The position numbers were made by a program, and so were the translations under genes. Of a stretch of 40,241 nt of DNA, positions 24,549 to 34,578 are shown piece after piece. Origin of the DNA: an uncultured Bacteroidota bacterium (lineage in GTDB: Bacteria > Bacteroidota > Bacteroidia > Flavobacteriales > Flavobacteriaceae); contig CACJQM010000006.1 in the NCBI GenBank assembly GCA_902595555.1, positions 1 through 40,241 on the forward strand, written 5' to 3'. Each line of letters opens with the position of its first letter. The first letter of the stretch is position 1. The notes under the pieces are model-generated. The model worked only from the letters and a program-made list of their open reading frames with translations. It searched no databases and was not told where the DNA came from.

Positions 24549-25411
24549 AAAAATTTATCGAATATATATACTAATTGGATTGAAGTCAAATATAATATAG
24601 TAAAGAAAAATAATTTTCTTGCTGAATTAATATCCATTCTATTATACAAATTGAAAGCAAAAATTAGCATTATTAAACCAAGAATTAAAACAATAATTGC
24701 ACCATAAATGCTGAGTGACAGATTTCCAGTCAAACCTGTATAAGGAAAAACCGAAATAATCATCATCCATATCACATAAAGTATAATTTGAAAGGCTGTA
24801 TTCTTGTCTTTTTTTCCAGTGGGTAACATATTAAAACCTGCCTTTTTATAATCATCGTCTAACATCCAACCAAGTGCCCAGAAATGTGGAAACTGCCAAA
24901 AAAACTGTATCATGAACAGAGTGCCAGGTTCAATACCAAATTGATTTGTTGCAGCGACCCATCCAAGCATAAATGGTATGGCTCCGGGGATAGCTCCAAC
25001 AAAAACAGATAATGGAGTTATAGGTTTTAATGGAGTATATATACATGTGTATATAAATACAGAAACTGCAGCAAAGAATGCTGTTTTGTAATTAATTGTA
25101 TACAAAACAATCAATCCAATAAGTGTCAAAATAACACTTATCCAAAATGCATTTGATGTAGATATTTTTTTTGTAGGTAAAGGCCTAGATTTAGTTCTAT
25201 CCATTAGAGCATCTTTGTCTTTTTCAATTATTTGATTAAATGAGTTCGATGCACCTACCATACAATAACCACCAAATAAAAGAAGTAAGATGTCAAAAAA
25301 ATCTACGTTATCAGTTGCTAGTACGTATCCCGCAATTGTAGAAAAAACAACGCTAAAAGACAATCTTGCTTTGGTTAATGTCAAAAAAACTTTGGACCTA
25401 GTCAATAACAC
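24545..25411 (-). CDS. ctaB: Protoheme IX farnesyltransferase (heme O synthase)
   Basis: A 288-aa UbiA-type membrane prenyltransferase that makes heme O from heme B for the oxidase. The first prenyl-diphosphate site is around N59 (SFNQIIEKDKDALMDRTKS), with Glu63 and Asp67 in the usual acidic positions, followed by RPLPT. The second conserved region, YTPLKPITPLS and GAIPGAIPFMLGW, is also present, and about eight or nine membrane helices can be counted. The start is GTG 25411; the N-terminus is short compared with many CtaB proteins. A likely promoter lies just upstream, at 25431-25461. Confidence 0.94.
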   Translation of the reverse strand: MLLTRSKVFLTLTKARLSFSVVFSTIAGYVLATDNVDFFDILLLLFGGYCMVGASNSFNQIIEKDKDALMDRTKSRPLPTKKISTSNAFWISVILTLIGLIVLYTINYKTAFFAAVSVFIYTCIYTPLKPITPLSVFVGAIPGAIPFMLGWVAATNQFGIEPGTLFMIQFFWQFPHFWALGWMLDDDYKKAGFNMLPTGKKDKNTAFQIILYVIWMMIISVFPYTGLTGNLSLSIYGAIIVLILGLIMLIFAFNLYNRMDINSARKLFFFTILYLTSIQLVYIFDKFL

Positions 25412-25430
25412 AATAGTTTTAAAAAGAATG

Positions 25431-25461
25431 TAAAATTAAAGCAGAAATAATACCTGAGCAA
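25431..25461 (-). promoter_or_regulatory. Candidate promoter for the ctaB-cox cluster
   Basis: On the minus strand TTG (25461-25459), a 20-bp spacer and TAATTTTA (25438-25431) match the Bacteroidota consensus with one mismatch in the last base of the -7 box. It falls in the 53-bp gap between tonB and ctaB, the largest gap in this run, and would give a leader of about 12 bases before the GTG start. It could let the oxidase genes be expressed apart from maeB-sprA. Confidence 0.45.
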
Positions 25462-25464
25462 ATA

Positions 25465-26166
25465 TTATTGCAACTTGAAAATAATTGGTATACTGAAAGG
25501 AACTCGAACAGGTCTTCCCCTTTGTTTTCCAGGTGTCATCTTTGGAAGTTTGCCAATAATTCTAGAAGCCTCTTTTTCAAGATTTTTATCCGGTCCTCTT
25601 GTTCTAATTGCAGTTATAGAACCATCTTTAGAAATAGTAAACTGAACAAAAACTCTACCTTGAATTCCCATCTCCTGAGCAATTTCAGGGTATCTAAAGT
25701 TTCTAGCAATATGTTTTTGGATTTGTTCCTGGAAGCAACTTCTTCTTTGAGACTTAGGAACTCTCTCACATCCAGGATATAAAGGGACATCCTCAATAAT
25801 TGCAAATGGAACATCCATATCAAGCTCTTCTTCAACTACTTCGACTTCCTCTACGATCTCTTCTTGATCAGTTTCAGTAGATTCAATTATTGTCTCCTCA
25901 ATTTCTTCTTCATCTTCAACTACTTCAATTATTTCAGGAGCAGGTGGAGGTGGCGGAGGTGGTGGAGTTTTTAATTGTTCTGTGATTGGGATTTCCTCAT
26001 CATCATCGTCATCAACATCTAAAGCAATATATCCATACCCATCGTCATCATAATTTTTATACTCAATAGCTTGCCATGAAATAAATAGAACTAAGAAAAG
26101 ACCTATAGAAAAATAGAAGGTACTTTTTTTATTTAAATCAGCTTGTGGATTTTTTTTAGTTCTCAT
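25465..26166 (-). CDS. TonB-family energy transducer
   Basis: A 233-aa protein that carries proton-motive force from ExbBD to outer-membrane receptors. One N-terminal helix (17-35), an Asp-rich stretch (DDDDDEE at 52-58), eight prolines in a row (68-75), a long Glu/Val/Ile linker (about 78-118), and a C-terminal TonB domain (about 140-233) with YPEIAQEMGIQGRVFVQFTI. The YPGCE and RRSC cysteines (C133, C144) are typical for the flavobacterial TonB group and may form a disulfide in the periplasm. There is no exbBD here. It lies between a VanZ-like gene and the oxidase cluster, so its receptor partners are unknown. Confidence 0.92.
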   Translation of the reverse strand: MRTKKNPQADLNKKSTFYFSIGLFLVLFISWQAIEYKNYDDDGYGYIALDVDDDDDEEIPITEQLKTPPPPPPPPAPEIIEVVEDEEEIEETIIESTETDQEEIVEEVEVVEEELDMDVPFAIIEDVPLYPGCERVPKSQRRSCFQEQIQKHIARNFRYPEIAQEMGIQGRVFVQFTISKDGSITAIRTRGPDKNLEKEASRIIGKLPKMTPGKQRGRPVRVPFSIPIIFKLQ

Positions 26167-26172
26167 CTGCAG

Positions 26173-26532
26173 CTAAAGTAATTTTTTTTTTAAATAGTAC
26201 AAAATAAATACTCCAAATAAAACCCCTATACAATTAGCTACAAAATCACCCAAATCAAAATATCTTCCAAATGGAAGTACATGTTGTAATATTTCCAATC
26301 CTAATCCAAATAGAATTAGATAGGTAGAAATTTCGATTTTTCTTTCTGAAAAATTTTCGATTTTTAATCCCCAAATCAGGGCGAATATCAAATACATAAT
26401 AAAATGTATCAATTTATCCAATTCTAACAATTTAAACCTTGGTAAACCAAGATCAGGTACAGGTATAAGTGAAAGTAGTACTAGAATTAAGGTGTAATAA
26501 ACTGCAGTTTGTGAAATGAACTTCTTATCCAA
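26173..26532 (-). CDS. VanZ-like small membrane protein
   Basis: A 119-aa inner-membrane protein with four hydrophobic segments (about 9-25, 40-56, 68-84 and 95-115). The motif LDKLIHFIMYLIFALIWGLK and the later EILQHVLPFGRYFDLGDFVAN match the VanZ-like family, including the conserved HF pair and the R-x-F-D-x-x-D segment. The cellular role of the family outside glycopeptide resistance is not settled. The start is TTG 26532, overlapping the end of gcvH by 8 nt, which implies coupling. Confidence 0.88.
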   Translation of the reverse strand: MDKKFISQTAVYYTLILVLLSLIPVPDLGLPRFKLLELDKLIHFIMYLIFALIWGLKIENFSERKIEISTYLILFGLGLEILQHVLPFGRYFDLGDFVANCIGVLFGVFILYYLKKKLL

Positions 26533-26902
26533 TTAAAGCAGAGTAATCATCACTGTTAAGCAACTCATTAATTTCATCAGGATTAGAAACCTCAACTTTA
26601 ATTATCCAGCCTTGTTCATATGGTGATTCGTTAATTGACTCTGGAGCATCAGAAAGACTTTCATTAAATTCAACTATTTTACCTGACATTGGAAGAAAAA
26701 GGTCCGATACAGTTTTAACTGCCTCAACAGTTCCAAAAACTTCATCCTTGTTGAGTGTTTCATCCAAAGTATCAACTTCAACATAAACAATATCTCCAAG
26801 TTCACTTTGAGCAAAATCAGTTATTCCAACTGTTGCAATATTTCCTTCTACACTGACCCACTCATGGTCTTTAGTATATTTTAAATTTTCTTTAACATCC
26901 AT
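26525..26902 (-). CDS. gcvH: Glycine cleavage system H protein
   Basis: A 125-aa lipoyl carrier protein that shuttles the aminomethyl group between the P, T and L proteins of the glycine cleavage system. The lipoylated lysine is K63 in FGTVEAVKTVSDLFLPMSGK, the classical site. YTKDHEWVSVEG near the N-terminus and NESPYEQGWIIKVE near the end are conserved. Length is typical. It lies alone, without gcvT or gcvP, 44 nt after sprA; gcvH beside sprA recurs in Flavobacteriaceae as far as I recall. Confidence 0.96.
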   Translation of the reverse strand: MDVKENLKYTKDHEWVSVEGNIATVGITDFAQSELGDIVYVEVDTLDETLNKDEVFGTVEAVKTVSDLFLPMSGKIVEFNESLSDAPESINESPYEQGWIIKVEVSNPDEINELLNSDDYSALIG

Positions 26903-26946
26903 ATTTCTAAAATATAACTTAGTTCAAACAAAAAAAAATATTTTAT

Positions 26947-29900
26947 CTAATTTCCAAAACTGTATCTAAATGTAAATCCAGATCTTATGTTAGTTTGCGG
27001 GAAAGCAGTTGAAATTTCATACTTTGAAAATAAGTGATCATAAAATAAAATAGCTGAAAAATTTCTACTTAATGCATAATCTGCACTGAACTTAAGTGAA
27101 AATATTGATTGACCAGCTGATACCTTATTGTCATCTATTTCTAAGTTTCTTATAACCGTAATATTCTTTCTTAAATTCAAATCTATTTTAGCATTTAAAT
27201 CCCCAATAAAACTATTTCCATTGCTTGCTAAATTTGATCTTAATCTTAAATTTTTAACTCTGTAGCCCATTCCTAAAGTGTATTCATTTCCCCATGATTC
27301 AGTTATTAAGTTATTTGCTAAACTTAATGAAACTGCCCTATCTTTAACAACATCAAATATTATTCTTAGTGAATTTTTTAATTCTAGGTCTAGTCTGATT
27401 AAAGGGTTAAATTGTTCAACTAAATTAACATTTGAAAAGATTATTTCATTAAAATAATTCCCGGAAATATCAAACCCATTTTCTTGATAATTTAAATTAT
27501 AATTGAAATTATTAATGGTGAAGTTAGATCGATAACCATGCTGTAATGAAACACTTGAAAATATATCATCGAAATATTTTTCAAGTCCAGAATACTGCAA
27601 TGTCCAATTTAATTTTGGTTTATCACTAATAGGATTAAGGGAGATTTTTGAGGCATCTATCCCAGTGTACGCAGAAATAAATGCAGGTATTAAAACCGAC
27701 TGACTATTTTTTCCATAACCAATCGGAAAACCATCAACATCATAGTTAATATTACCTAAATCTTTTTTAGAAATCAATCTATTCGCTATATCCAATCTGA
27801 TTTTTTTTAGATTTTCAAAATCTTCAGATATATCAACTGACTTATTGTTGAAGGATGTTCTTAACATATTAGTAGATATAGAAAAATTACCATAAAAATT
27901 TCCATTTAGTGAGTTATATTCATTATCTACTATCAAATAATTTTCAGAGTAATTATTGGAATATGCCCTATTAGCATTTAAGTCAATTCTCAAATTTTTA
28001 AATAGTTCAATTTCAGCACTCAAATCAAATTTTGAATTGTATATCTTTTGATATTGTTGATTAAAATTTGAAAATTTTGTAAGCCAACCATTTTTAGCAA
28101 TCTCATACCTAACATCCTTTTGATCTCCAAATACAAATCCAAAAGATGGTTTTAATGTTCCTAAAAATCCAATAGAGGGAATATAACCAGGTAAAACCTT
28201 ACCAGAATTTTCACTGTAAGTTGATCTAATTCTTTTTAATGATTTTAGTATGTCGAAGATGGAATTTTTATTTAAAAAACCAATTTGTCTGTAAAGCTTG
28301 TCCAAATTCACATTTACATTAAAAGACTGATTATTTGAATTTTGAATTGTATTTACCCGACCTAATTTTTTTCCAAATTCATCAACAATATTATTTTGAA
28401 TATCAGAACCTCTTTGCCAGTTGAAATTACCGTTGTAAGAATAATTAGCATCAATGAAATCTAAGAATGGGAAATTTGAAATCGGCAAATTATAATTCGC
28501 AGAAAAATTTTGATTAAAAAAGTTAGATTCTCCTACCTCAAAGAAGTTGTCAAATAATTCCATTTTGTTTCTTTCAGAGGCATCAAGATCTTTACTAAAT
28601 GAGGGTATTAAACTTGAATTTGATCCATTGTAGCTTAATACGAGTGATCTACTTACATTATGCGAAATTGATAATAGCCAATCAAACATAAATTTTGATT
28701 GTCTGAATTCAGGAACTGGAATCTGATTATTTGAAACAACACCCAAGTAATTGACCTCTCTAAATTTTTGACTAAATAAAGTTCTATTATAATTTCCTGA
28801 GAACACTAAACTGCTAGGGAGTGGATTAAAATTAAATTCTTTTAACCATTTCAAATACTTTGAATCTTTATTTTCCAATAATTTCTCAAATGGATATATG
28901 CTCAAGTTTTCAAAACTGTAAGAGTATTGCATATTGGCCATCACCATTTTTTTATCAGAATAATCCATCTCGAAATCTTGATAATTATTTTCTGAATAAC
29001 TATATGATATATTTAAATTTTCAATATCATATATTCTTGGTTTTTTATTATTGGTTTTTCTTTTTGATAAACCCAGTATACTAAAGCTCTTTGAATTGGA
29101 TAACATTTTTGATTGAGATGTAACCGAATCTTTATTTTGTGTGATGTCAAGAATACTATTCAATTCTAAATCATCATAGTAGCTATCATATGTTGGATTT
29201 GATAATTCTTTAGACCTGGTATAACTAATTGGTATTTGTATTCCCCAATTTTCAGGAAGCAATTGTCCGGCATTAATATTTGTTACCAAAGAATACTGTG
29301 TATAATTTTCATCAATTGTTTCATTTGGGGATTTGTCAACTGATCCAAAACCATCAGTAGCTACTCTACCGCTAAATGATACGCTGGCAAAATCTGCTAA
29401 GTTAGCGTCAAGATTTGCTACAGCAGACCACCCACCTTTTCCTTTTATTTCAGAAAGTCTGAGTTCATTAAACCAGACTTCACCAGAAAGGTTATTACCA
29501 ACTGAGACTGATGGATTTTTAAGTCCAATAGTTATTGTTTTTATTCTCCCTAATGATGGATTACCTTTAATCGAAAATTTATATTTTTTTTCTCCAGGAA
29601 GTTTACTAATTGGGCTAAACTCATCAATTATATTTAACTCATCATCAAAGTATGTGACTTCATTTGATTGGATTTTTTCTGAGATTAATTTCAGTTTGAT
29701 TCTTAAAAATTTTTCTAAATAAAAATCAATCGAATTAGAGTTTGGATTCCAAACTTTATCCGGGCTTAATCTATTAGATTGACCTGATGAAAATGAAGTT
29801 GGCTTAAGTGGGACCTCTATTTGATAGTAATTTTCATTAATATCACTACCAAGCCTTAAGAAAGCAACTAATCTTTCATCAAAATCATTTTCAACACCAT

Positions 29901-32900
29901 CCCCTGGAAGTAATTCGCTACCTTCAATTGATTCCGCATGTAAATACATCTTGATTTTTTTATAATTTCTTAAGTCTAAATCTAGATTTTTATAAACAGC
30001 TCTTGAATCTTTTGGTTTTAAATCTTGAATTTTTAAAGAAAGTGACTGCTCATTTTGTCTAATGATAGAATTGTTATTTATAATCTCCTCTCTCTCAACA
30101 CCCGGCGGCAATACATAATTTACTGGTGATCTATTTTCGTTATCTAAAATATTGACACTTCCAATTTCAAAATTAGTTTCTCGATTAATAATATTATCAT
30201 TATTAAGTGGCAAATTGTATCTTTTCCAATCGGTTTTTACCAAATCAAGTGTTGCAAATCTCAAGGTTACTGGATTTGAAAAACCCTTGATTGCCATCCT
30301 AACAAATCTTATAGTTTTTAAATCACTAATACCATTAACTGCATTAAAAAAATTACTGTATTTAGTTCCTTCATAGTATTCTGGAAAGATTGGAATTTTG
30401 AATTGTATCCATCTTGACTGCGTGATGTTTCCATTTGCAAGTTTTACATTACTATTTTCTCTAATATCTGCAACAAATGGATGATTTTCTTTAGTTATGT
30501 TTTTTAAAATTGGAATCCTATATTCAAAATAACTATTCACTCTGTTCATCGTATTGTCATTATTGACATCTTCAACATCTGGTAAGGTTGTGGAGCCACG
30601 GTTATTAGAATCAACATTGACAGGTGAATTTCCTTGACTGCCATTGTAATTTTTATATCTGTTTAGTATGCTACCCTGTCTCTCCAAATAATACTCATAA
30701 TTATCACCTGATGGATCATCTGGATCTCCATTAAAATAATACTCTTTTTCTTCTAGATCATTTAAACCATCATAACCTAAATCTTGGTTTTTTCTCTCAT
30801 CGGGATTTGAATTAAAAGCATAAACTAGAGATTGACTTTTTGGTGTTTTTCCCCAGTTTGAATTTTCATATAAATCTGATGATTTAACGGGTAATCCATT
30901 TTCATATTGTTTTTTTCCATCTGGAAGTATATCCTCAGAAATATTCCCTAGATGAAATACAATCTCGCCAATTTCAAAATCATTGGAATTATATTCGCCA
31001 AAATCATCAAGTAACCAAAACTGAATATATTCAACATTAGCTTTTTTAAAATTTGTTGTATTTATTGTTTTAGTTATTGCAGCCCAGTTCTCTTTTTTAT
31101 TATTTAAAAAATTATTGATTGTATTATTATTATATGGTCCTTTTTCAGTAGGATAAAATGAAATATCAAAAGTTGTTTGTGCTCTTGATTCTCCTTGATA
31201 TAGGTCAAGTTCAGGAAAAATTTCGTCTATATAAATTCTTCTAGTAGAATTTTTCGAAATTTCATCAGCATTAATTTCACCAGGACTTTTGTATGAATAA
31301 AAAATTGGGTCAATTGAATACCAAGCTAATTTTGCTCTATTGTATCCAGCATTTAAATCGTTATTTCCAAATTCATAACCTTTATAACCAACTGGAATAC
31401 TTCCCAATTTCCAGGAATTTATATCTCTTAAATCAATTCTATTTTGGGTACCTTCAAAATCATCAATGTAGACACTTGCACTGTTATCATATCCTGAGCT
31501 TCTTGGTTTGGAGGACTTTAAATATGCAAATTCAGTTCTTAATGAGATATTAGACATTGCGTCTGTATTCAAATTGGGTAAAATATTAACTAAACGAGTT
31601 AGCACTGGAGCATCCGAATTATAACTAGCATTAATTCCGAACATAGTATTGTTTACTGGCTCTATGCCATAATTAGCTTTTCTACTAATTGACTTTTCAC
31701 TCAGATTAATTAAGGAACCTCCAATTCTAAATTTATCATTGAATTTATGTTCAACATTTATTCCTGAAAACCTTCTTTTTTGTTGTGAGTAAAGTGAGTT
31801 GCTTTCTGTTGAAATTTCAATCGGTATATTTGAGTTTTTTAATGATTCATTTAAAATTTGAACATCTCCTGTTTGATAATTAACTATATAGTCAATACCC
31901 TCCTGTAACATTCTTCCACCTGCACTTACAACTACAGATCCTTGAGGAATATTAAATTCACCGGTTGAAATAGCTCCATCACTTTGAGATGACTTGTACC
32001 TACCCTTTAAATTGAATTTATTTTTTTGAATAAATTTTTCTGCAGATGTTTTTCCTTTAGAATAGAGCTCATCATAAACATATTTTTTTTGATTTACATT
32101 ATATGTGTTAGGCTGGTCATACTGCTCTGAACTTGAACTTCTGAGTTTTTCAAAAATAAAATTTCCAAATGGTTCTGTAGTTGGAAAAATTAATAACCCT
32201 TTATCTTTTAAAACTGTTACTCCGTCAATTGCATCAAAGAACCCGTCGCCTCCTTCCTGAATATTTTGATTAATATCTAGCTTATCCAAATCAAATAGAT
32301 TTAATAATCTTATTTTATCAAGATTTTGTGGCCAAGAATCAACATCAATTGGCGATATATAGTTTAATGATGATGGATCATTATAAAATATATTTAACTT
32401 AAAATCTTCTAAATTGACTTGAAAAGAGCCTATATCATAAATGTTTTTCATCATTAATTTAAAGACTGGCTGTTGTACATCATTTAAATTACTTTTTAAC
32501 ATTTTTAGTATGAGATTGGAATCACTTGAGTTGGTACCAGATGTATTTCCATCGCTAGAAAATTCTCCGACTTGATAAACTTTACCTTGATAAGTATATT
32601 GAAAAGCAATAGCTATAATTTCATCATTGTTTAGAGATTGATTTAATGAAATAAAACCTAGTTTTTCATTTAATGTATATTCATTCTCATCAAGCTTCCT
32701 CGCATTTTCTAAAACTACATAGTCTCTACCTTCACTAATTAGGTCAGCATATTGAGAAAAACCATTTCTAATACTCGCAATAGATCTTATATTATTATTA
32801 AGAAAATTTTGCCCAATTAACTGCGGATCAAAATTATTAAGTGAGTTATTTGGTGGTGAATCAAAACTAGATGAATTAAAAAAATTGTTTGCAAAATCAT

Positions 32901-33984
32901 CAACTCTAGTAAATTTTGGATCACTCTCACCTATGTCTTGTAATGCAACAATACTTCTAACATTTTCTGTTTCATTACTCTGATTGGTAATCCATATCTC
33001 AACCCTTGTTATATTAATGGGTGAGTTTATATAGGGCGAAGTTTCTAAAAAACGATCGAAATTTTTTCTAAAATAGTGCGATAAAAAAAAATGCCTATTT
33101 CCATCATAATCAATTGGAAAAAGTGAAAATTCGTTAAATGCTCCCTCAGTAGTTGCATTTATTGTAGATGATTGGGATCTCTGTTCAGAAATAACAGCAT
33201 CAATGGTTGTTGCTCCAAATTTAAGTTGGGTTTTAAATCCAAATAAGCTTTGAGCCCCACTAATCAAAGAGCCACTTATTGGCATACTTACATTTCCAAG
33301 CTCAATATTCTGAATAATATCATCTTCATCAGGTGTATAATCTAACTTTAATAGGTTTTGAAAATCAAAGGTAGATTGGGAATCATAATTAGCATTTACA
33401 TTTAATTTTTCGCCAATTTTTCCATTCAAACTAAGTGATATAGCTTGATTAAAATCTAGATTTACATTGCTTTGATTCCTTACGGGAATCGATGGATTAT
33501 CTCTTTTTATATACCTAGCACCTAAATCTATTCCAATGGATCCTTGAGGATTCAGTTCTATCTCATTTCCCCCAAAAATAGTTTCAAAAAAATCTGAATT
33601 GATATATAAATTGGGAAGTAAGTTTTTCTTTTCTTCTTCTTTATTAGGATCCTGAAGAATTGATAATTGCTCGCTAAAGTAATCTTTGATGAAATTAGAT
33701 TTATATAGATTTCTATACTCTTCCGGAGTTAGAGTAAGTGGAAGTTTATAATCTATATCTCCAATCTTATTCTGATAAATATAAAGGTCGAGTTCTTCAT
33801 CATAGACATACTTAGAAATAATTGATGATGGAGTTTTGAGCTTAAATTCACCGATATAAACTGTGTTGTTTATCGTATCTAAGCTAATCCTGTTTTGACT
33901 TTGTGCATTGGTCAAAAATGAATAAAAAATAAATGTTACGGTAAATCCTAAACGAACTGCTATATTTTTAAATAAAAAATCCAA
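26947..33984 (-). CDS. sprA: Type IX secretion translocon protein SprA
   Basis: A 2345-aa outer-membrane protein, the giant beta-barrel pore of the T9SS, needed for export of cell-surface adhesins and gliding in F. johnsoniae. A signal peptide (to about FLTNAQ) is followed by two SprA N-type regions with PQGSIGIDLGARY, a DYTPDEDDIIQNIELGN-type segment, repeated GEVWFNELRLSEIKG, LLIFPTTEPFG and SVYIDDFEGTQNRID elements, and a C-terminal strand-rich half ending FTFRYSFGN. The length is close to the approximately 2400 residues of known SprA. The start is TTG 33984, 5 nt after the ruvA stop; no ATG precedes the signal peptide. It is the largest gene here and shows that the organism has a T9SS. 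Confidence 0.96.
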   Translation of the reverse strand: MDFLFKNIAVRLGFTVTFIFYSFLTNAQSQNRISLDTINNTVYIGEFKLKTPSSIISKYVYDEELDLYIYQNKIGDIDYKLPLTLTPEEYRNLYKSNFIKDYFSEQLSILQDPNKEEEKKNLLPNLYINSDFFETIFGGNEIELNPQGSIGIDLGARYIKRDNPSIPVRNQSNVNLDFNQAISLSLNGKIGEKLNVNANYDSQSTFDFQNLLKLDYTPDEDDIIQNIELGNVSMPISGSLISGAQSLFGFKTQLKFGATTIDAVISEQRSQSSTINATTEGAFNEFSLFPIDYDGNRHFFLSHYFRKNFDRFLETSPYINSPINITRVEIWITNQSNETENVRSIVALQDIGESDPKFTRVDDFANNFFNSSSFDSPPNNSLNNFDPQLIGQNFLNNNIRSIASIRNGFSQYADLISEGRDYVVLENARKLDENEYTLNEKLGFISLNQSLNNDEIIAIAFQYTYQGKVYQVGEFSSDGNTSGTNSSDSNLILKMLKSNLNDVQQPVFKLMMKNIYDIGSFQVNLEDFKLNIFYNDPSSLNYISPIDVDSWPQNLDKIRLLNLFDLDKLDINQNIQEGGDGFFDAIDGVTVLKDKGLLIFPTTEPFGNFIFEKLRSSSSEQYDQPNTYNVNQKKYVYDELYSKGKTSAEKFIQKNKFNLKGRYKSSQSDGAISTGEFNIPQGSVVVSAGGRMLQEGIDYIVNYQTGDVQILNESLKNSNIPIEISTESNSLYSQQKRRFSGINVEHKFNDKFRIGGSLINLSEKSISRKANYGIEPVNNTMFGINASYNSDAPVLTRLVNILPNLNTDAMSNISLRTEFAYLKSSKPRSSGYDNSASVYIDDFEGTQNRIDLRDINSWKLGSIPVGYKGYEFGNNDLNAGYNRAKLAWYSIDPIFYSYKSPGEINADEISKNSTRRIYIDEIFPELDLYQGESRAQTTFDISFYPTEKGPYNNNTINNFLNNKKENWAAITKTINTTNFKKANVEYIQFWLLDDFGEYNSNDFEIGEIVFHLGNISEDILPDGKKQYENGLPVKSSDLYENSNWGKTPKSQSLVYAFNSNPDERKNQDLGYDGLNDLEEKEYYFNGDPDDPSGDNYEYYLERQGSILNRYKNYNGSQGNSPVNVDSNNRGSTTLPDVEDVNNDNTMNRVNSYFEYRIPILKNITKENHPFVADIRENSNVKLANGNITQSRWIQFKIPIFPEYYEGTKYSNFFNAVNGISDLKTIRFVRMAIKGFSNPVTLRFATLDLVKTDWKRYNLPLNNDNIINRETNFEIGSVNILDNENRSPVNYVLPPGVEREEIINNNSIIRQNEQSLSLKIQDLKPKDSRAVYKNLDLDLRNYKKIKMYLHAESIEGSELLPGDGVENDFDERLVAFLRLGSDINENYYQIEVPLKPTSFSSGQSNRLSPDKVWNPNSNSIDFYLEKFLRIKLKLISEKIQSNEVTYFDDELNIIDEFSPISKLPGEKKYKFSIKGNPSLGRIKTITIGLKNPSVSVGNNLSGEVWFNELRLSEIKGKGGWSAVANLDANLADFASVSFSGRVATDGFGSVDKSPNETIDENYTQYSLVTNINAGQLLPENWGIQIPISYTRSKELSNPTYDSYYDDLELNSILDITQNKDSVTSQSKMLSNSKSFSILGLSKRKTNNKKPRIYDIENLNISYSYSENNYQDFEMDYSDKKMVMANMQYSYSFENLSIYPFEKLLENKDSKYLKWLKEFNFNPLPSSLVFSGNYNRTLFSQKFREVNYLGVVSNNQIPVPEFRQSKFMFDWLLSISHNVSRSLVLSYNGSNSSLIPSFSKDLDASERNKMELFDNFFEVGESNFFNQNFSANYNLPISNFPFLDFIDANYSYNGNFNWQRGSDIQNNIVDEFGKKLGRVNTIQNSNNQSFNVNVNLDKLYRQIGFLNKNSIFDILKSLKRIRSTYSENSGKVLPGYIPSIGFLGTLKPSFGFVFGDQKDVRYEIAKNGWLTKFSNFNQQYQKIYNSKFDLSAEIELFKNLRIDLNANRAYSNNYSENYLIVDNEYNSLNGNFYGNFSISTNMLRTSFNNKSVDISEDFENLKKIRLDIANRLISKKDLGNINYDVDGFPIGYGKNSQSVLIPAFISAYTGIDASKISLNPISDKPKLNWTLQYSGLEKYFDDIFSSVSLQHGYRSNFTINNFNYNLNYQENGFDISGNYFNEIIFSNVNLVEQFNPLIRLDLELKNSLRIIFDVVKDRAVSLSLANNLITESWGNEYTLGMGYRVKNLRLRSNLASNGNSFIGDLNAKIDLNLRKNITVIRNLEIDDNKVSAGQSIFSLKFSADYALSRNFSAILFYDHLFSKYEISTAFPQTNIRSGFTFRYSFGN

Positions 33985-33989
33985 AAAAA

Positions 33990-34568
33990 TTATAATTTGT
34001 TTAAAGCCTTTTTAATTAAAGTCTCAACATTTATACCAGGATTTTCAGCAATAATTTTACTTAATATTTTACTTGTTTGTTTTTGAGAATAGCCTAAAAC
34101 TTCCAACGCAGAAGCAGCTTCAGTAGACTCATTGTTTAAAGTAAGTTCTTGTTGTTCAGAGCCCTCTAGTGATAATACTTTGTCTTTTAATTCTAAAATT
34201 ACTCTTTGGGAGGTTTTTAGACCTATACCTTTAATTGATTGTATTACTTGTACATTTTCAGTCATAATTGCTGAAACGATCTCATTCGGAGTCAATGATG
34301 AAAGCATCATTCTCCCCGTACTTGCTCCAACACCAGAAACTGAGATTAATAACTTAAAAAGACTACGCTCTGATTTTTCAAAAAATCCATAAAGACTGTG
34401 CGAGTCTTCTTTAATTATCAAATGGGTATAAAGCTTAATATTTTCTTCATTACCAATCTTAGAAAAAGTATTTAAGGATATATTGATTGAATATCCAATT
34501 CCATTACAATCTACAACAACCTCAGTTGGTGACTTTTCAACTAATCTTCCTTTAATTTGTGTTATCAT
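33990..34568 (-). CDS. ruvA: Holliday junction branch migration complex subunit RuvA
   Basis: A 192-aa protein that binds four-way DNA junctions and loads RuvB. An OB-fold domain (about 1-63, starting MITQIKGRLVEKSPTEV), paired helix-hairpin-helix motifs (about 70-130; LLISVSGVGASTGRMMLS and SIKGIGLKTSQRVILELKDK), and a C-terminal domain III (about 145-192; EALEVLGYSQKQ-like) are in order. I use ATG 34568, the family start, rather than an ATG at 34601 that would overlap maeB by 23 nt. It lies 10 nt after maeB and 5 nt before sprA. Confidence 0.94.
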   Translation of the reverse strand: MITQIKGRLVEKSPTEVVVDCNGIGYSINISLNTFSKIGNEENIKLYTHLIIKEDSHSLYGFFEKSERSLFKLLISVSGVGASTGRMMLSSLTPNEIVSAIMTENVQVIQSIKGIGLKTSQRVILELKDKVLSLEGSEQQELTLNNESTEAASALEVLGYSQKQTSKILSKIIAENPGINVETLIKKALNKL

Positions 34569-34578
34569 AATTACAAAT

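Noticed and set aside
25990-26055. Repeated CATCATC units in the tonB gene
   Set aside because: They only encode Asp-rich stretches of the TonB linker (minus-strand GAT/GAC codons) and are not a separate repeat element.
26930-26945. Nine-T run on the minus strand between sprA and gcvH, looking like a terminator tail
   Set aside because: No stem precedes it, and no spaced -33/-7 pair is present in the 44-bp gap either, so neither a terminator nor a promoter is supported.
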